Source: Actinoplanes oryzae (GTDB lineage Bacteria > Actinomycetota > Actinomycetes > Mycobacteriales > Micromonosporaceae). From it: a stretch of DNA of 64,000 nt. Shown here one piece after another: positions 34,720 to 43,461 of this stretch; the first letter of the stretch is position 1; each line of letters opens with the position of its first letter. Both the position numbers and the translations under genes were made by a program. The notes beneath the pieces were generated by a model, which was not told the DNA's origin, ran no database searches, and saw nothing but the letters and a program-made list of their open reading frames with translations. Location: NCBI RefSeq assembly GCF_030757795.1, contig NZ_JAUQWH010000007.1:42500-106499 (forward strand), read 5' to 3'.

Positions 34720-34742
34720 GCGCGGGGCTCACCCGCGGCGGA

Positions 34743-35288
34743 TCACGGCTGGAACGAGCGCAGCATCAGGGTGAGATAGCGGCGGGAGGCGGCGGCCGCG
34801 GCCGGTCCGGCGGCCGCGATCACGCCACGATGAGCGGCCACCAGCAACCGGAAGTCGGCGACCCCGAGGTCGGCGCGGACGGCGCCCTGCGCCCGGGCCC
34901 TCTCGAGCAGCACGGAGAGAACCCGCTCGGTCTCCCGCCGCTGCGGCTCGAGCCCCCGCCCCGCGGCCACCGCATCGGCGAAGTGCCGCGTGAAACCCCG
35001 GTCACGCAGCTCGTGCGCGCAATGCGCGCGGACGAGGGTGCGCAGAGCCCGCGCCGGATCCGAGTCGTGCAACGCGGCGTCCTGCCTGGCCGCGCACTCG
35101 TCCCACTGGTCGGTGAAGGCGGCGGCGACCAGCTCGTGGCGGGTGGGAAAGCGCCGGTAGACGGTCGCGACCGACACACCGGCGCGGCGGGCGATGCGGG
35201 TCGTCGGCACGTCCTCGCCCGCCTCGGCGAAGGCATGCCGCGCCGCGGCCAGGATCCTGTTCTGCTTCTCCTCCACGTCCGGGCGCAT
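34743..35288 (-). CDS. TetR family regulator
   Basis: 181-aa repressor with HTH at residues about 8-55 (EKQNRILAAARHAFAEAGED, TTRIARRAGVSVATVYRRFP, TRHELVAAAFTDQW). The C-terminal part is of the TetR_C_25/SbtR-like type. ATG at 35288. Diverges from an SDR gene (35400) with a 7-bp-arm inverted repeat between them, so it probably represses that SDR. Confidence 0.87.
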   Translation of the reverse strand: MRPDVEEKQNRILAAARHAFAEAGEDVPTTRIARRAGVSVATVYRRFPTRHELVAAAFTDQWDECAARQDAALHDSDPARALRTLVRAHCAHELRDRGFTRHFADAVAAGRGLEPQRRETERVLSVLLERARAQGAVRADLGVADFRLLVAAHRGVIAAAGPAAAAASRRYLTLMLRSFQP

Positions 35289-35330
35289 GGGCTCAGGCTT
35301 ATCCCGGTCCGCGGCCGCCCCGCAAGTGAT

Positions 35331-35358
35331 TGCGACAACGTCACGTCGCCGTGTCGCA
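35331..35358. promoter_or_regulatory. Inverted repeat in the TetR/SDR divergent spacer
   Basis: TGCGACA and TGTCGCA, perfect 7-bp arms separated by 14 bases, within the 111-bp intergenic region. Likely operator for the adjacent TetR. Confidence 0.5.
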
Positions 35359-35399
35359 GATCGTTGCGGCGTCGCCGGTGACCGGACCAGGTTGGTGCC

Positions 35400-36203
35400 A
35401 TGGGAACACTTGACGGAACCACCAGCCTCGTCACCGGTGCCAGCCGGGGTCTGGGCCGCGCCATCGCCCGGAAGCTCGCCGCCGAGGGCTCGCTGGTGGC
35501 AGTGCACTACGGCACGAACGAGCCGGCCGCGCAGGACGTCGTCGCGCGCATCACCGAGGCGGGGGGCGCCGCCTTCGCCGTCGGCGCCCGGCTCGGCGTC
35601 GCCGGTGACGCCGAGCGGCTGTGGGCGGCCATGGACACCGCGCTGGCCGAGCGCGGCGCCCGGCCCGGCGTCGACGTGCTGGTGAACAACGCGGGAATCG
35701 GCGGCGCCACACCGAATCTGAGCGACGCCCGCCCGGACGACTTCGACGAGCTGTTCGCGATCAACGTCAAGGCACCGTTCTTCGTGGTGCAGCGCGGCCT
35801 GGACCGACTGCGCGACGGCGGGCGGATCGTCAACATCTCTTCCCTGTCCAGCCGGATCGCCACGCCCGACGTCCTCGCCTACGCCATGACCAAGGGTGCC
35901 ATCAACATTTTCAGCACCACATTGGCCCAGGAACTGGGCAGCCGGGGCATCACTGTGAACGCGGTGCTTCCCGGGGTGACCGCGACGGAGGCCAACGTCG
36001 CCTGGTTCGCGGCCCAGCCGGCGATCCGCGACATCGTCGCCGGGATGTCCGCCCTGCGCCGCGTCGGCGAGCCGGCGGACGTCGCCGACGTGGTCGCCTT
36101 CCTGGCCTCGCCTGCCGCGCGCTGGGTGACCGGCCAGGTGATCGACGCCACCGGCGGCGCGTTCCTCGGGCTCAGCGTGGGCGGTGCGCCTCCGGCCGCA
36201 TGA
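35400..36203 (+). CDS. SDR family oxidoreductase
   Basis: 267-aa classical SDR. VTGASRGLGRAIARKLAAEG near residues 12-31, VLVNNAGIGG near 92, NISSLSSRIATPDVLAYAMTK with Ser, Tyr and Lys of the active site near 145-165, and VLPGVTATEANVAWF for the C-terminal loop. A longer-than-usual loop (DTALAERGARPGVD) resembles FabG-like reductases of TetR-regulated loci. ATG at 35400. Regulated probably by the divergent TetR; substrate unknown. Confidence 0.9.
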   Translation: MGTLDGTTSLVTGASRGLGRAIARKLAAEGSLVAVHYGTNEPAAQDVVARITEAGGAAFAVGARLGVAGDAERLWAAMDTALAERGARPGVDVLVNNAGIGGATPNLSDARPDDFDELFAINVKAPFFVVQRGLDRLRDGGRIVNISSLSSRIATPDVLAYAMTKGAINIFSTTLAQELGSRGITVNAVLPGVTATEANVAWFAAQPAIRDIVAGMSALRRVGEPADVADVVAFLASPAARWVTGQVIDATGGAFLGLSVGGAPPAA

Positions 36204-36308
36204 CCGCCGCCCCAGCCCCACGACGGAACCCGCTCCGGCCGCGTTCATCGGCAGTTCCGAATCTCACCCGAGGCCGCCCCGGCCCGGCTCGCCGCGTTTA
36301 ATGGATTG

Positions 36309-37232
36309 ATGGTCAAGCCGGACGGAGAGTTGGTCAGGGCGGCACGCACGGGCGACATGGCGGCGTTCGCCCTGCTGACCGAGCGGCATCGGGCCGGGCT
36401 GCGCGCGACCGCGATCGCCCTGCTCGGCTACACCGACGAAGCCGAGGACGCCGTGCAGGACACCCTGCTCACGGCGCTGCGGCGGCTGCCCGAGCTGCGC
36501 GATCCCCACGCGGCCGGGCCGTGGCTGCGCCAGATCGTCCGCAACCACTGCCGCATGCGGCTGCGCCGGCGCGTCCCGGTGCCCGTGGCCGAGCCGGAGC
36601 CGCTGATGCCGCCCGCCGATGCTCCGCGGCCCGACGAGGTGCTCGACCAGTCGTACGCCCGGGACTGGGTCCGGCACGCGGTCGGAAGGCTGTCCTTGCC
36701 GCTGCGCGAGGTCACGTTGCTGCGCTACTTCACCGACTACACGTCGTACCGGCAGATCGCCGACCTCTGCGGGATTCCCGAGGACACGGTCGCCAGCCGG
36801 CTGCGCGACGCCCGGCGGGTCCTCGCGCGCACACTGCGGGAAACCGCGGGCGGCTCTCACCACGAGGCGGACGCCGAGGCCCACCGCCGGCAGGCCCAGC
36901 AGCACCTGACGGCGATGCAGAGCGACGCGTACGCCCGGGTCATCGACGACTGGTACCGGCCCGACCTGGCGATCGTCGCGCTGGGCGGCCTGGTCGGCGG
37001 CCGGTCGGCGCTGCGCACGATGATGGACTACACGTTCGGCGCGGGTGTGGGCATCCGGCTGCGGGACGCCACCGCGAGCGGGGACGTGCTCGTGTGGGAC
37101 ACCGACTACATCAACCCCAGCTCGGACCCCGAGCACTGTCCTGCGGGGTCGGCCTGGCTGATCCGCCTGCGCGAGGGCCGCGTGGCACGGATGGGCGTCG
37201 CGTACGCCACCGAAGTGAGACCGGCGTCATAG
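36309..37232 (+). CDS. ECF sigma factor with C-terminal SnoaL/NTF2-like domain
   Basis: 307-aa sigma-70 family factor. Region 2 (residues about 10-75) has DMAAFALLTERHRAGLRATA and YTDEAEDAVQDTLLTAL; region 4 (about 115-170) has LSLPLREVTLLRYFTDYTSY and CGIPEDTVASRLRDARRVLA. The remaining 130 residues form an NTF2-like alpha+beta region ending in GSAWLIRLREGRVARMGVAY, a known add-on that controls some ECF groups without an anti-sigma factor. TTTAAT at 36296-36301 followed by the ATG suggests a leaderless mRNA. No anti-sigma gene is adjacent; the next gene (82 bp on) is a flavin enzyme that may be in its regulon. Confidence 0.87.
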   Translation: MVKPDGELVRAARTGDMAAFALLTERHRAGLRATAIALLGYTDEAEDAVQDTLLTALRRLPELRDPHAAGPWLRQIVRNHCRMRLRRRVPVPVAEPEPLMPPADAPRPDEVLDQSYARDWVRHAVGRLSLPLREVTLLRYFTDYTSYRQIADLCGIPEDTVASRLRDARRVLARTLRETAGGSHHEADAEAHRRQAQQHLTAMQSDAYARVIDDWYRPDLAIVALGGLVGGRSALRTMMDYTFGAGVGIRLRDATASGDVLVWDTDYINPSSDPEHCPAGSAWLIRLREGRVARMGVAYATEVRPAS

Positions 37233-37314
37233 CTTTCCGGGCGCAGTATCCGCGGACCGGGCGCATCTCGTCCGGACGGGCCCGGACCACGGGCCCCCGA
37301 CGGAAGGATCGGTC

Positions 37315-38415
37315 ATGCCGATCGAGGAACTGCCCGAGCTGCTGCGCCCGGCGATCGAGAAGTACCGCGACGAGGCCGAGGAGCGGGGACGCCCGGCCGA
37401 CGAGCTGGTGGCCGAGCTGCGCGAGCGTGGCGCGTTCGGCGTGCTCACCCCGCCCGAGCTGGGCGGATTCGGAGCGTCGATCGCCGGGGCGCTCGACTTC
37501 TACGCCCGGGTGGCCCGCATCGACGGCCCGACGGCCTGGTTGCTGTGGAACTTCAACCTGGGCTTCGCCGCGGGCTGGCTGCCGGACGAGGCCACCCAGC
37601 GGCTCTGGGCCGGCGGCACCGTCCCGCTGATGGCCAACTCCGGCACGCCGGGCCTGCTCACCCCCGTCGAGGGCGGCTACCGCCTGAGCGGTACGTGGAA
37701 GATCGTCAGCGGCGCCCACGTGGCCGAGTGGTACATGCTGGCCGGTGCCGACCCGACGGCCGGGCCCGGATTCGAGGCGTTCCGCTTCAGCGTCGTGCCC
37801 CGATCCGAGGTGTCCGTCCAGGACACCTGGGACGTCGTGGGCATGCGGGCATCGGACAGCAACTCGGTCACCGTCGAGGACGTCTTCGTCCCGGCGCACA
37901 TGACCCAGACGCTGTTCGCGCCCCACCGCACCGCGGGGCTGTCCGTGATCAACCAGCTGTTCCCGGGCTGCGCCGCCGTCCTGATCGGCATGGCCGAGGC
38001 CGCGATCGACGAGGTGATCGCGCTGGCCGCGGTGAAGAAGGGTTTCGACGGCATCCCGCTGGCCGAGAAGGACCACGTGGCGATTGCCGTCGGCCGGGCG
38101 CTGTCCCAGGTGGCGGCGGCGCGGGGCCTGCTGCTGTCCACGCAGGGCGAGCTGGACCGGGCGGGCGCCGCCTCGACCGAGCGCGACCGGGCCGCCGTCC
38201 GGGGCGCGATCGTCCACGTGACCGAGACCGCGCGCACGGTCCTGACCAGTATGTACGAGGCCGGCAGCTCCGACCCGCTCTACCGGACCAGCCGCCTGGG
38301 CCGCATTTATCGGGACGGGATGGCCGCCGCCCAGGCCGCCAACCTGTCCACCACCCAGTGGACGATCCCGGGCCGGTTGGCCCTCGGTCAGCCGGTGGGC
38401 TGGCCGTTCGTCTAG
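37315..38415 (+). CDS. Acyl-CoA dehydrogenase-fold flavin enzyme (HsaA-like monooxygenase type)
   Basis: 366-aa protein of the acyl-CoA dehydrogenase superfamily. N-terminal helical domain LAELRERGAFGVLTPPELGG-like stretch (VAELRERGAFGVLTPPELGG), the GGYRLSGTWKIVSGAHVAEW beta-domain block, DTWDVVGMRASDSNSVTVED, and the C-terminal four-helix bundle. The pattern 'GxW.f.SG....W' and DTW...GMR.S.S is that of two-component flavin-dependent monooxygenases (HsaA, HpaB-like, DszC-like), which need an FMN reductase. The dehydrogenase catalytic Glu is not evident. SD GGAAGGA before the ATG. Terminated by a strong hairpin. Confidence 0.82.
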   Translation: MPIEELPELLRPAIEKYRDEAEERGRPADELVAELRERGAFGVLTPPELGGFGASIAGALDFYARVARIDGPTAWLLWNFNLGFAAGWLPDEATQRLWAGGTVPLMANSGTPGLLTPVEGGYRLSGTWKIVSGAHVAEWYMLAGADPTAGPGFEAFRFSVVPRSEVSVQDTWDVVGMRASDSNSVTVEDVFVPAHMTQTLFAPHRTAGLSVINQLFPGCAAVLIGMAEAAIDEVIALAAVKKGFDGIPLAEKDHVAIAVGRALSQVAAARGLLLSTQGELDRAGAASTERDRAAVRGAIVHVTETARTVLTSMYEAGSSDPLYRTSRLGRIYRDGMAAAQAANLSTTQWTIPGRLALGQPVGWPFV

Positions 38416-38429
38416 CTCCGGACACCAGC

Positions 38430-38465
38430 GTCGCGCCGCCCGGTCCGCAGGCCGGGCGGCGCGAC
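38430..38465 (+). terminator. Hairpin terminator after the flavin enzyme gene
   Basis: GTCGCGCCGCCCGG and CCGGGCGGCGCGAC form a perfect 14-bp GC-rich stem with an 8-base loop, 15 bases after the stop codon. No U-tract follows. Confidence 0.75.
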
Positions 38466-38674
38466 CGGACGCGAACTCCAGGTTCACCACCTGGTCCTGG
38501 CCGGCGTGCGCCTCGGCCCGGTCGATGTCCGCCCGCCGTTCATCGTCGCCCGCAAAAGCGCAAGCTCGTCGTCGCCGCGCCCTCCGCCGCTGCTCAGGAG
38601 CGATCCACGGGAGCGCTGCACTCCGCAACCTCATGCATCGATCCAGGCCCGGATCCGGACTACCGTCCGGGCCC

Positions 38675-39805
38675 ATGATCAATCCATTCCCGATCCACAT
38701 CGCCGACGACGACCTGATCGACCTGCGTACGCGCCTGGACCGCACCCGCCTGCCGGAGCCCGGGACCGACCCGGCGCAGGGCATCGACCCGGACCGGCTC
38801 CGGTCCCTGCTGGACGTCTGGCGGGAGCAGGACTGGCGGGCCCTGGAGCAGCGGTGGAACGCGATCCCCCACTTCCGGGCCACTCTCGACGGGCTCGACA
38901 TCGCCTTCTGGCACGTGCGCTCGCCCGAACCGGACGCCCTGCCGCTGCTGCTCACCCACGGCTGGCCCGGCTCGGTCCTGGAGTTCGAGGACATGATCGG
39001 CCCGCTCACCGATCCGGTCGCCCACGGCGGCTCGGCTTCCGACGCCTTCCACGTGGTCGTGCCGGCGCTGCCCGGCTACGGATTCAGCGGGCGTCCCGAC
39101 GAGAAGGGGTGGCACTACGGCCGTACGGCGCAAGCGTGGCTCACCCTGATGACCGAGCTCGGCTACGAGCGTTTCGGCGTCCACGGCGGCGACTGGGGCT
39201 CGCACGTGAGCACCGAGGTGGCGCTCCTGGCACCCGAGCGTGTCGTCGGGCTGCACAGCACGATGCCGGTGGCCAACCCGCTGCCCGAGGACTTCGCCAC
39301 CGACGACCCGGGAGAGAAGCGCATCCTGGCCAAGCGCGAGCAGTTCTTCCGCGGCGGCATCCCGCACGTCACGATCCAGGGCGCGCTGCCGCAGACGTTC
39401 GGCTACTCCATGCTCGACTCGCCGGCCGGTCTCGCCGCCTGGCTCGGCTGGCACATGGACGAGTTCGCCGCCGATCGCGGTGTCACCCAGCACCGGCAGG
39501 CGGAGAACATCGCGCTCTACTGGTTCACGCGGACCGGCGCGTCGGCCGCGCGCTGGTACTGGGAGGGAATCCGCTTCGGCCCGCTCACGGCCGAGGAGCA
39601 GAACGCCCAGCCGGTCGAGGTGCCGTCCGCCTTCACGCTCTTTCCGGGCGAGCCGAGCGGCACCGCCCGCACGTGGGCCGAGCGCCGTTATCGGAACATC
39701 GTCGCCTGGCACGAGATGGAGCGAGGCGGCCACTTCCCCGGCTGGGAACACCCGGACGTGCTGACGAGCGAGATCCGTGGCGCTTTCCGCCACGCGCGCG
39801 GCTGA
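38675..39805 (+). CDS. Epoxide hydrolase (EHN domain, alpha/beta hydrolase)
   Basis: 376-aa microsomal-type epoxide hydrolase. The N-terminal EHN segment (IADDDLIDLRTRLDRTRLPE ... WREQDWRALEQRWNAIPHFR) precedes the alpha/beta core: oxyanion motif THGWPGSVLEFE near residue 95, nucleophile Asp in GVHGGDWGSHVS near 173, lid, and catalytic His in MERGGHFPGWEHPD near 352. Opens epoxides to diols in the cytosol. ATG at 38675 gives the normal family start; no good SD. The 170 bp before it contain a coding-like minus-strand stretch (about 38465-38560) that I could not identify. Confidence 0.9.
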   Translation: MINPFPIHIADDDLIDLRTRLDRTRLPEPGTDPAQGIDPDRLRSLLDVWREQDWRALEQRWNAIPHFRATLDGLDIAFWHVRSPEPDALPLLLTHGWPGSVLEFEDMIGPLTDPVAHGGSASDAFHVVVPALPGYGFSGRPDEKGWHYGRTAQAWLTLMTELGYERFGVHGGDWGSHVSTEVALLAPERVVGLHSTMPVANPLPEDFATDDPGEKRILAKREQFFRGGIPHVTIQGALPQTFGYSMLDSPAGLAAWLGWHMDEFAADRGVTQHRQAENIALYWFTRTGASAARWYWEGIRFGPLTAEEQNAQPVEVPSAFTLFPGEPSGTARTWAERRYRNIVAWHEMERGGHFPGWEHPDVLTSEIRGAFRHARG

Positions 39806-39969
39806 ACCGATCGCCGCTGCGGCCCGTTGCGGTGGCCCCGGCCGGCGAGTAGCACCCGGCACCTACGGCGGTCGTCCGTGCGCGCGCGCACCTCGCCCCG
39901 ACCAGCCGGCGGAGGTGAACGGCGCGGTCAGTTCCGCGTCGCTCACCTCCGGCGGCAGGTCCGCCGCGT

Positions 39970-40503
39970 TCAGCGCTCCCGGTCGCCGCGTTCGAGCAGC
40001 CCCCGAACCATCCGCAGGGCGTAGAAGGAGCGCGACCGGACCGTGCCGTTCGGCACGTTCAGCTCGGCGGCCACCTCGCTCACCGTCTCGTCGCCGTAGT
40101 AGAGGTGGACGAGTACCGCCCGGTGCTCCGGCGTGAGCTTCCGCAGCGCGTCGTCGACGGTCCACCGGGTCAGCACCTGATCAAGGGCGCCGTCGGCCAC
40201 CGAGTACCGGTTGAGGTCGTCCTGGCCTACCTCGACCGGGCGCGCCGTCCGGGCCCGGACCGCGTCGATGGTCAGGTTCCGGGCCACCGTGAACAGCCAC
40301 CGCCGGACCGACTCGTCGCTCTCCGGCAGCTCGTCCACGTTGCGCCACGCCCGCAGCATGGTTTCCTGAAGCAGATCCTCGGCCGACTCCGGCCGGCCGT
40401 GGGTCAGTCGTTTCAGGTACCGCAGCAGTGGAGCGGCGTTCGCCTCGTACGCCGCCCGCAGTCGCTCTTCCCGTGTGTCGAACGCCAGAACCGATGTCGT
40501 CAC
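39970..40503 (-). CDS. ECF RNA polymerase sigma factor
   Basis: 177-aa ECF sigma factor of SigL/SigK-like type. Region 2: YEANAAPLLRYLKRLTHGRP, SAEDLLQETMLRAWRNVDEL; region 4: LRKLTPEHRAVLVHLYYGDE, EVAAELNVPNGTVRSRSFYA. GTG start at 40503. In most such loci a zinc-finger anti-sigma gene follows; here only a 36-codon stretch (LNAADLPPEVSDAELTAPF) is open right after the stop and ends at about 39863, so the anti-sigma factor is missing or reduced to a stub. Confidence 0.9.
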   Translation of the reverse strand: MTTSVLAFDTREERLRAAYEANAAPLLRYLKRLTHGRPESAEDLLQETMLRAWRNVDELPESDESVRRWLFTVARNLTIDAVRARTARPVEVGQDDLNRYSVADGALDQVLTRWTVDDALRKLTPEHRAVLVHLYYGDETVSEVAAELNVPNGTVRSRSFYALRMVRGLLERGDRER

Positions 40504-40655
40504 AGCGCCCCCTCTCGTCGGAAACGCTGGCTACGGTATTGGCGAATATCAGTACCGACGTCACGCTCGTGCGGTATCGGGCATACCTCGCGCGGGGTAT
40601 TTTTCGCGGCACTTCACGCGTCTGTAGCGGGCGCTACACTCAGTGCCACGACCTG

Positions 40656-40862
40656 GTGCTTCACCGGAGGTGTCCCATTACGCTCCGCGCAGAGATAGCG
40701 GCGTACTGGCGGCGGACCGAGAGCTGCGGCCTCGCCCCGGACGCCCGCCTCGACACCCTGCCGATCGCCGACGTCGACCGGTCGACCCGGCTGCTCCGGG
40801 CCGCCGCCCCCGTCCTCGACCGGGTCATGGCGGAACTCGCCGGCAGCCGGTTCTACGGTCAG
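40656..40862 (+). pseudogene. GAF/AcoR-type regulator N-terminal fragment
   Basis: Plus-strand frame from about GTG 40656 reads ITLRAEIAAYWRRTESCGLA, PDARLDTLPIADVDRSTRLL and AAAPVLDRVMAELAGSRFY. This matches the N-terminal helix bundle preceding the GAF domain in AcoR-like regulators of actinomycetes. The GAF core, any AAA+ part and the HTH are absent: at about 40855-40862 the sequence passes into an aldehyde dehydrogenase lacking its own N-terminus. Relic produced by deletion. Confidence 0.7.
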
Positions 40863-40875
40863 CGCCCAGAACGGC

Positions 40876-42027
40876 ATGCCGATCTCGCTGTCGGAGTCGC
40901 TGGAGGGCGGCTTCCCGGCCGTGCTGCTGCGCTACTACGCCGGGCTGATCCGCGAGCAGGCCGCCGAGGAGGTGCGGGCCGGTCTGACCGGAGGCTCGAT
41001 CCACGTACGCCGGGAACCCCTGGGAGTCGTCGCCGCGATCGTGCCGTGGAACGCGCCGCAGACGCTGTCGTCGATGAAGTTCGCCCCGGCGCTGGCAGCC
41101 GGCTGCACCATGGTTCTCAAGCCCTCCCCCGAGACCGCACTGGACGCCTTCCTGCTGGCCGAGGCCGTCATCGAGGCGGGCCTGCCGCCCGGCGTGCTCA
41201 ACATCGTCCCGGGCGGTCGCGAGGCCGGCGCCTCTCTGGTCGCGCACCCGGGCGTCGACAAGGTGGCGTTCACCGGCTCGACCGCGGCCGGCCGGGAGAT
41301 CGGCGCGACCTGCGGCCGCGTGCTGCGCCCCGTCACCCTCGAGCTCGGCGGCAAGTCGGCCGCGATCGTCCTGGACGACGTCGACGTGGCGGCCATCGGC
41401 GAGCAGTTCTTGGTCGCCACCATGATGAACAACGGTCAGGCGTGCTTTGCCAGCACCCGGGTCCTGGCGCCCCGGTCCCGCTACGACGAGATCGTGGACG
41501 CCGTCGTCACGCTCGTCGACGGCCTCACGGTCGGCGATCCGCTCGATCCGCGGACGCAGGTCGGCCCGCTCGCCACCGCCCGCCAGCGCGACCGGGTGGA
41601 GGGCTACATCGCGAAGGGTACGCAGGAGGGCGCGCGCCTGGTCGCCGGCGGCGCGCGCCCGAAGCACCTCGCGCACGGCTGGTACGTGGAGCCCACCGTC
41701 TTCGCCGACGTCGACAACCGGCAGGTCATCGCCCGCGAAGAGATCTTCGGCCCGGTGCTCACGGTGACCGCGTACGAGGACGAGGCGGACGCCGTGCGGA
41801 TCGCCAACGACTCCGAGTACGGGCTGGGCGGCTCGGTCTGGACCAGTGACGACGAACGCGGCCTGGCCGTGGCGCGCCGGGTCCGCACCGGCACCATCGG
41901 GCTCAACCACTACCAGGTCGATCCGGTGGCGCCGTTCGGCGGCGTGAAGTCCAGCGGGATCGGCCGCGAGTTCGGGCCCGAGGCGCTGCAGGGCTACCAG
42001 CAGCTGAAGTCGATCTACCGCCGCTGA
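40876..42027 (+). CDS. Aldehyde dehydrogenase, N-terminally truncated
   Basis: 383 codons of an NAD(P)-dependent aldehyde dehydrogenase (family length about 480-490). Present: PLGVVAAIVPWNAPQTLSSM, cofactor motif VAFTGSTAAGREIG, general-base Glu in TLELGGKSAAIVL, catalytic Cys in NNGQACFASTR, EEIFGPVLTV and the C-terminal PFGGVKSSGIGREFG. Missing: about the first 95-100 residues; in-frame codons before the ATG read SAQNG, so homology already starts at 40861, directly on the regulator fragment. The lost part contributes to the cofactor and oligomerisation domain, so activity is doubtful. Probably a decaying gene, though still open. Confidence 0.85.
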   Translation: MPISLSESLEGGFPAVLLRYYAGLIREQAAEEVRAGLTGGSIHVRREPLGVVAAIVPWNAPQTLSSMKFAPALAAGCTMVLKPSPETALDAFLLAEAVIEAGLPPGVLNIVPGGREAGASLVAHPGVDKVAFTGSTAAGREIGATCGRVLRPVTLELGGKSAAIVLDDVDVAAIGEQFLVATMMNNGQACFASTRVLAPRSRYDEIVDAVVTLVDGLTVGDPLDPRTQVGPLATARQRDRVEGYIAKGTQEGARLVAGGARPKHLAHGWYVEPTVFADVDNRQVIAREEIFGPVLTVTAYEDEADAVRIANDSEYGLGGSVWTSDDERGLAVARRVRTGTIGLNHYQVDPVAPFGGVKSSGIGREFGPEALQGYQQLKSIYRR

Positions 42028-42130
42028 GCGCCGCGGTGCCGGTGCGGCCCCGGCCGGAGCGCAATACCGTGCACGGCCGGAGCAACCACGTGAACGCCCG
42101 GACCGGCGACGCGCCGCTAGCGTGGTGATC

Positions 42131-42562
42131 ATGAAGGGTTTCTACGATGCCGGCGCCCACTCGCCGGCCGCGCCCGAACGGATCTGGGCGCTGCTGGTCG
42201 ATGCGCGGAGCTGGCCGCGGTGGGGCACCGTGGACGAGCTCGTGACCGAGAAGTCCACGAACATCTCGAGCGACGGGCACGACGAGGTGGGCGCCGTGCG
42301 GGCGTTCCGTACCGGCCGGACTGTCACCAGCGAGCGGATCGTGGGGCTGGAACCGGGCCGGCTCTTCGCGTACGCGGGCGCCGAGAACCCGTACCTGCGC
42401 GACTACCGGGCCGAGATCCGGCTCAGCCCGGCCACGGGCGGCGGCACGTCGATCCGCTGGCACGGGACGTACGACGTGCCGTTCGGGATGCACCTGGTCA
42501 TGCGGCCGCTGATGCACCGGACGATGCGCCGGATGGTGGAAGGACTCGCCCGGGCTGCGTAA
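42131..42562 (+). CDS. SRPBCC family protein (polyketide cyclase/dehydrase-like)
   Basis: 143-aa START/Bet v1-like ligand-binding protein. Visible: SPAAPERIWALLVDARSWPR, WGTVDELVTEKSTN, GAVRAFRTGRTVTSERIVGL and TSIRWHGTYDVPFGMHLVMR with an amphipathic C-terminal helix. ATG at 42131 (MKGFYDAG) is preferred to the in-frame GTG at 42122. Nine bases separate it from the AraC gene that follows, so the two are likely co-transcribed. Function could be lipid/small-molecule binding; not further predictable. Confidence 0.82.
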   Translation: MKGFYDAGAHSPAAPERIWALLVDARSWPRWGTVDELVTEKSTNISSDGHDEVGAVRAFRTGRTVTSERIVGLEPGRLFAYAGAENPYLRDYRAEIRLSPATGGGTSIRWHGTYDVPFGMHLVMRPLMHRTMRRMVEGLARAA

Positions 42563-42571
42563 TGTTGCCGG

Positions 42572-43447
42572 GTGGATCGTGCGGAACGTTTCGACCAGGA
42601 GGGTTACGCCGGCTTCGACATGGAGCCGCATGTCGTCCGGCGGCTGTCGAGCTGGGACGACGCCGGCTGGCGGTCCCTGCTGGTGCAGCGCTTCGACCAC
42701 CGGCCCGCCGACGATGTGATCGACCTGCCCGCCTCGCGTGACCACCACTTCTGGGTGGTGACGCGAGGCGCGGGCACGATGCGCGTGCACTCCGGCGACG
42801 ACCGTCGCGAGGACCCGATCGCCCCGGGCCTGCTGGGGCGGGCCGTCCCGGGCGTTCCCACCGTCTTGAGCTACACCGCGACCGCCCCGCTGAGCAGCGT
42901 GCACGTGCACCTGCCGGCCGACATCGTCGACCGCGTCAGCGCCCAGACCAGGCCGGGGCGGCCGGCCGGACCCGGCGACGCCTTGCTCGCGCCCCTGCTG
43001 CGCTCCTTCGCCGACGCCGCCGAGCAGCGCGCCGACCCCATGTACGGTGACACCGCCGCCGAGTTCCTGGCCGTCCATCTCGTCACCCGGGACGGCAGGC
43101 GCCGGCTGGACACGCCGCCGGGCCGCGAGGACGCCCGGGTACGCAAGGCGGTCGCCCTGATGCGCGAACGCCTCGCCGATCCGCTGACCCTCGCGGATCT
43201 CGCCGCGGCGGCCTACCTGAGCCCGTACCACTTCGTGCGGGTCTTCAAGCAGGCCACGGGTGAGACGCCCGGGCGCCATCTCACCCGTTTACGCGTACGC
43301 GAGGCCGCCCGGCTGCTCGACGCCGGCCACACCGTCACCGCGGTCGCGAGGCGGTGCGGCTTCTCCAGCCCGTCCCACCTGTCGACGGCGTTCCTGCGCG
43401 AGTTCGGCGTACGCCCGTCGCACTACCGGCTCCGCTCCCGGAAGTGA
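42572..43447 (+). CDS. AraC family transcriptional regulator
   Basis: 291-aa regulator. N-terminal cupin-like sensing part (about 40-170; DHHFWVVTRGAGTMRVHSGD) and C-terminal double HTH (about 190-290) with LADPLTLADLAAAAYLSPYH, FVRVFKQATGETPGRHLTRL and VTAVARRCGFSSPSHLSTAF, ending REFGVRPSHYR. GTG start at 42572, 9 bp after the SRPBCC gene. Convergent with the P450 gene (14-bp gap). Confidence 0.88.
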   Translation: MDRAERFDQEGYAGFDMEPHVVRRLSSWDDAGWRSLLVQRFDHRPADDVIDLPASRDHHFWVVTRGAGTMRVHSGDDRREDPIAPGLLGRAVPGVPTVLSYTATAPLSSVHVHLPADIVDRVSAQTRPGRPAGPGDALLAPLLRSFADAAEQRADPMYGDTAAEFLAVHLVTRDGRRRLDTPPGREDARVRKAVALMRERLADPLTLADLAAAAYLSPYHFVRVFKQATGETPGRHLTRLRVREAARLLDAGHTVTAVARRCGFSSPSHLSTAFLREFGVRPSHYRLRSRK

Positions 43448-43461
43448 CGAGCCGCGCGGGT

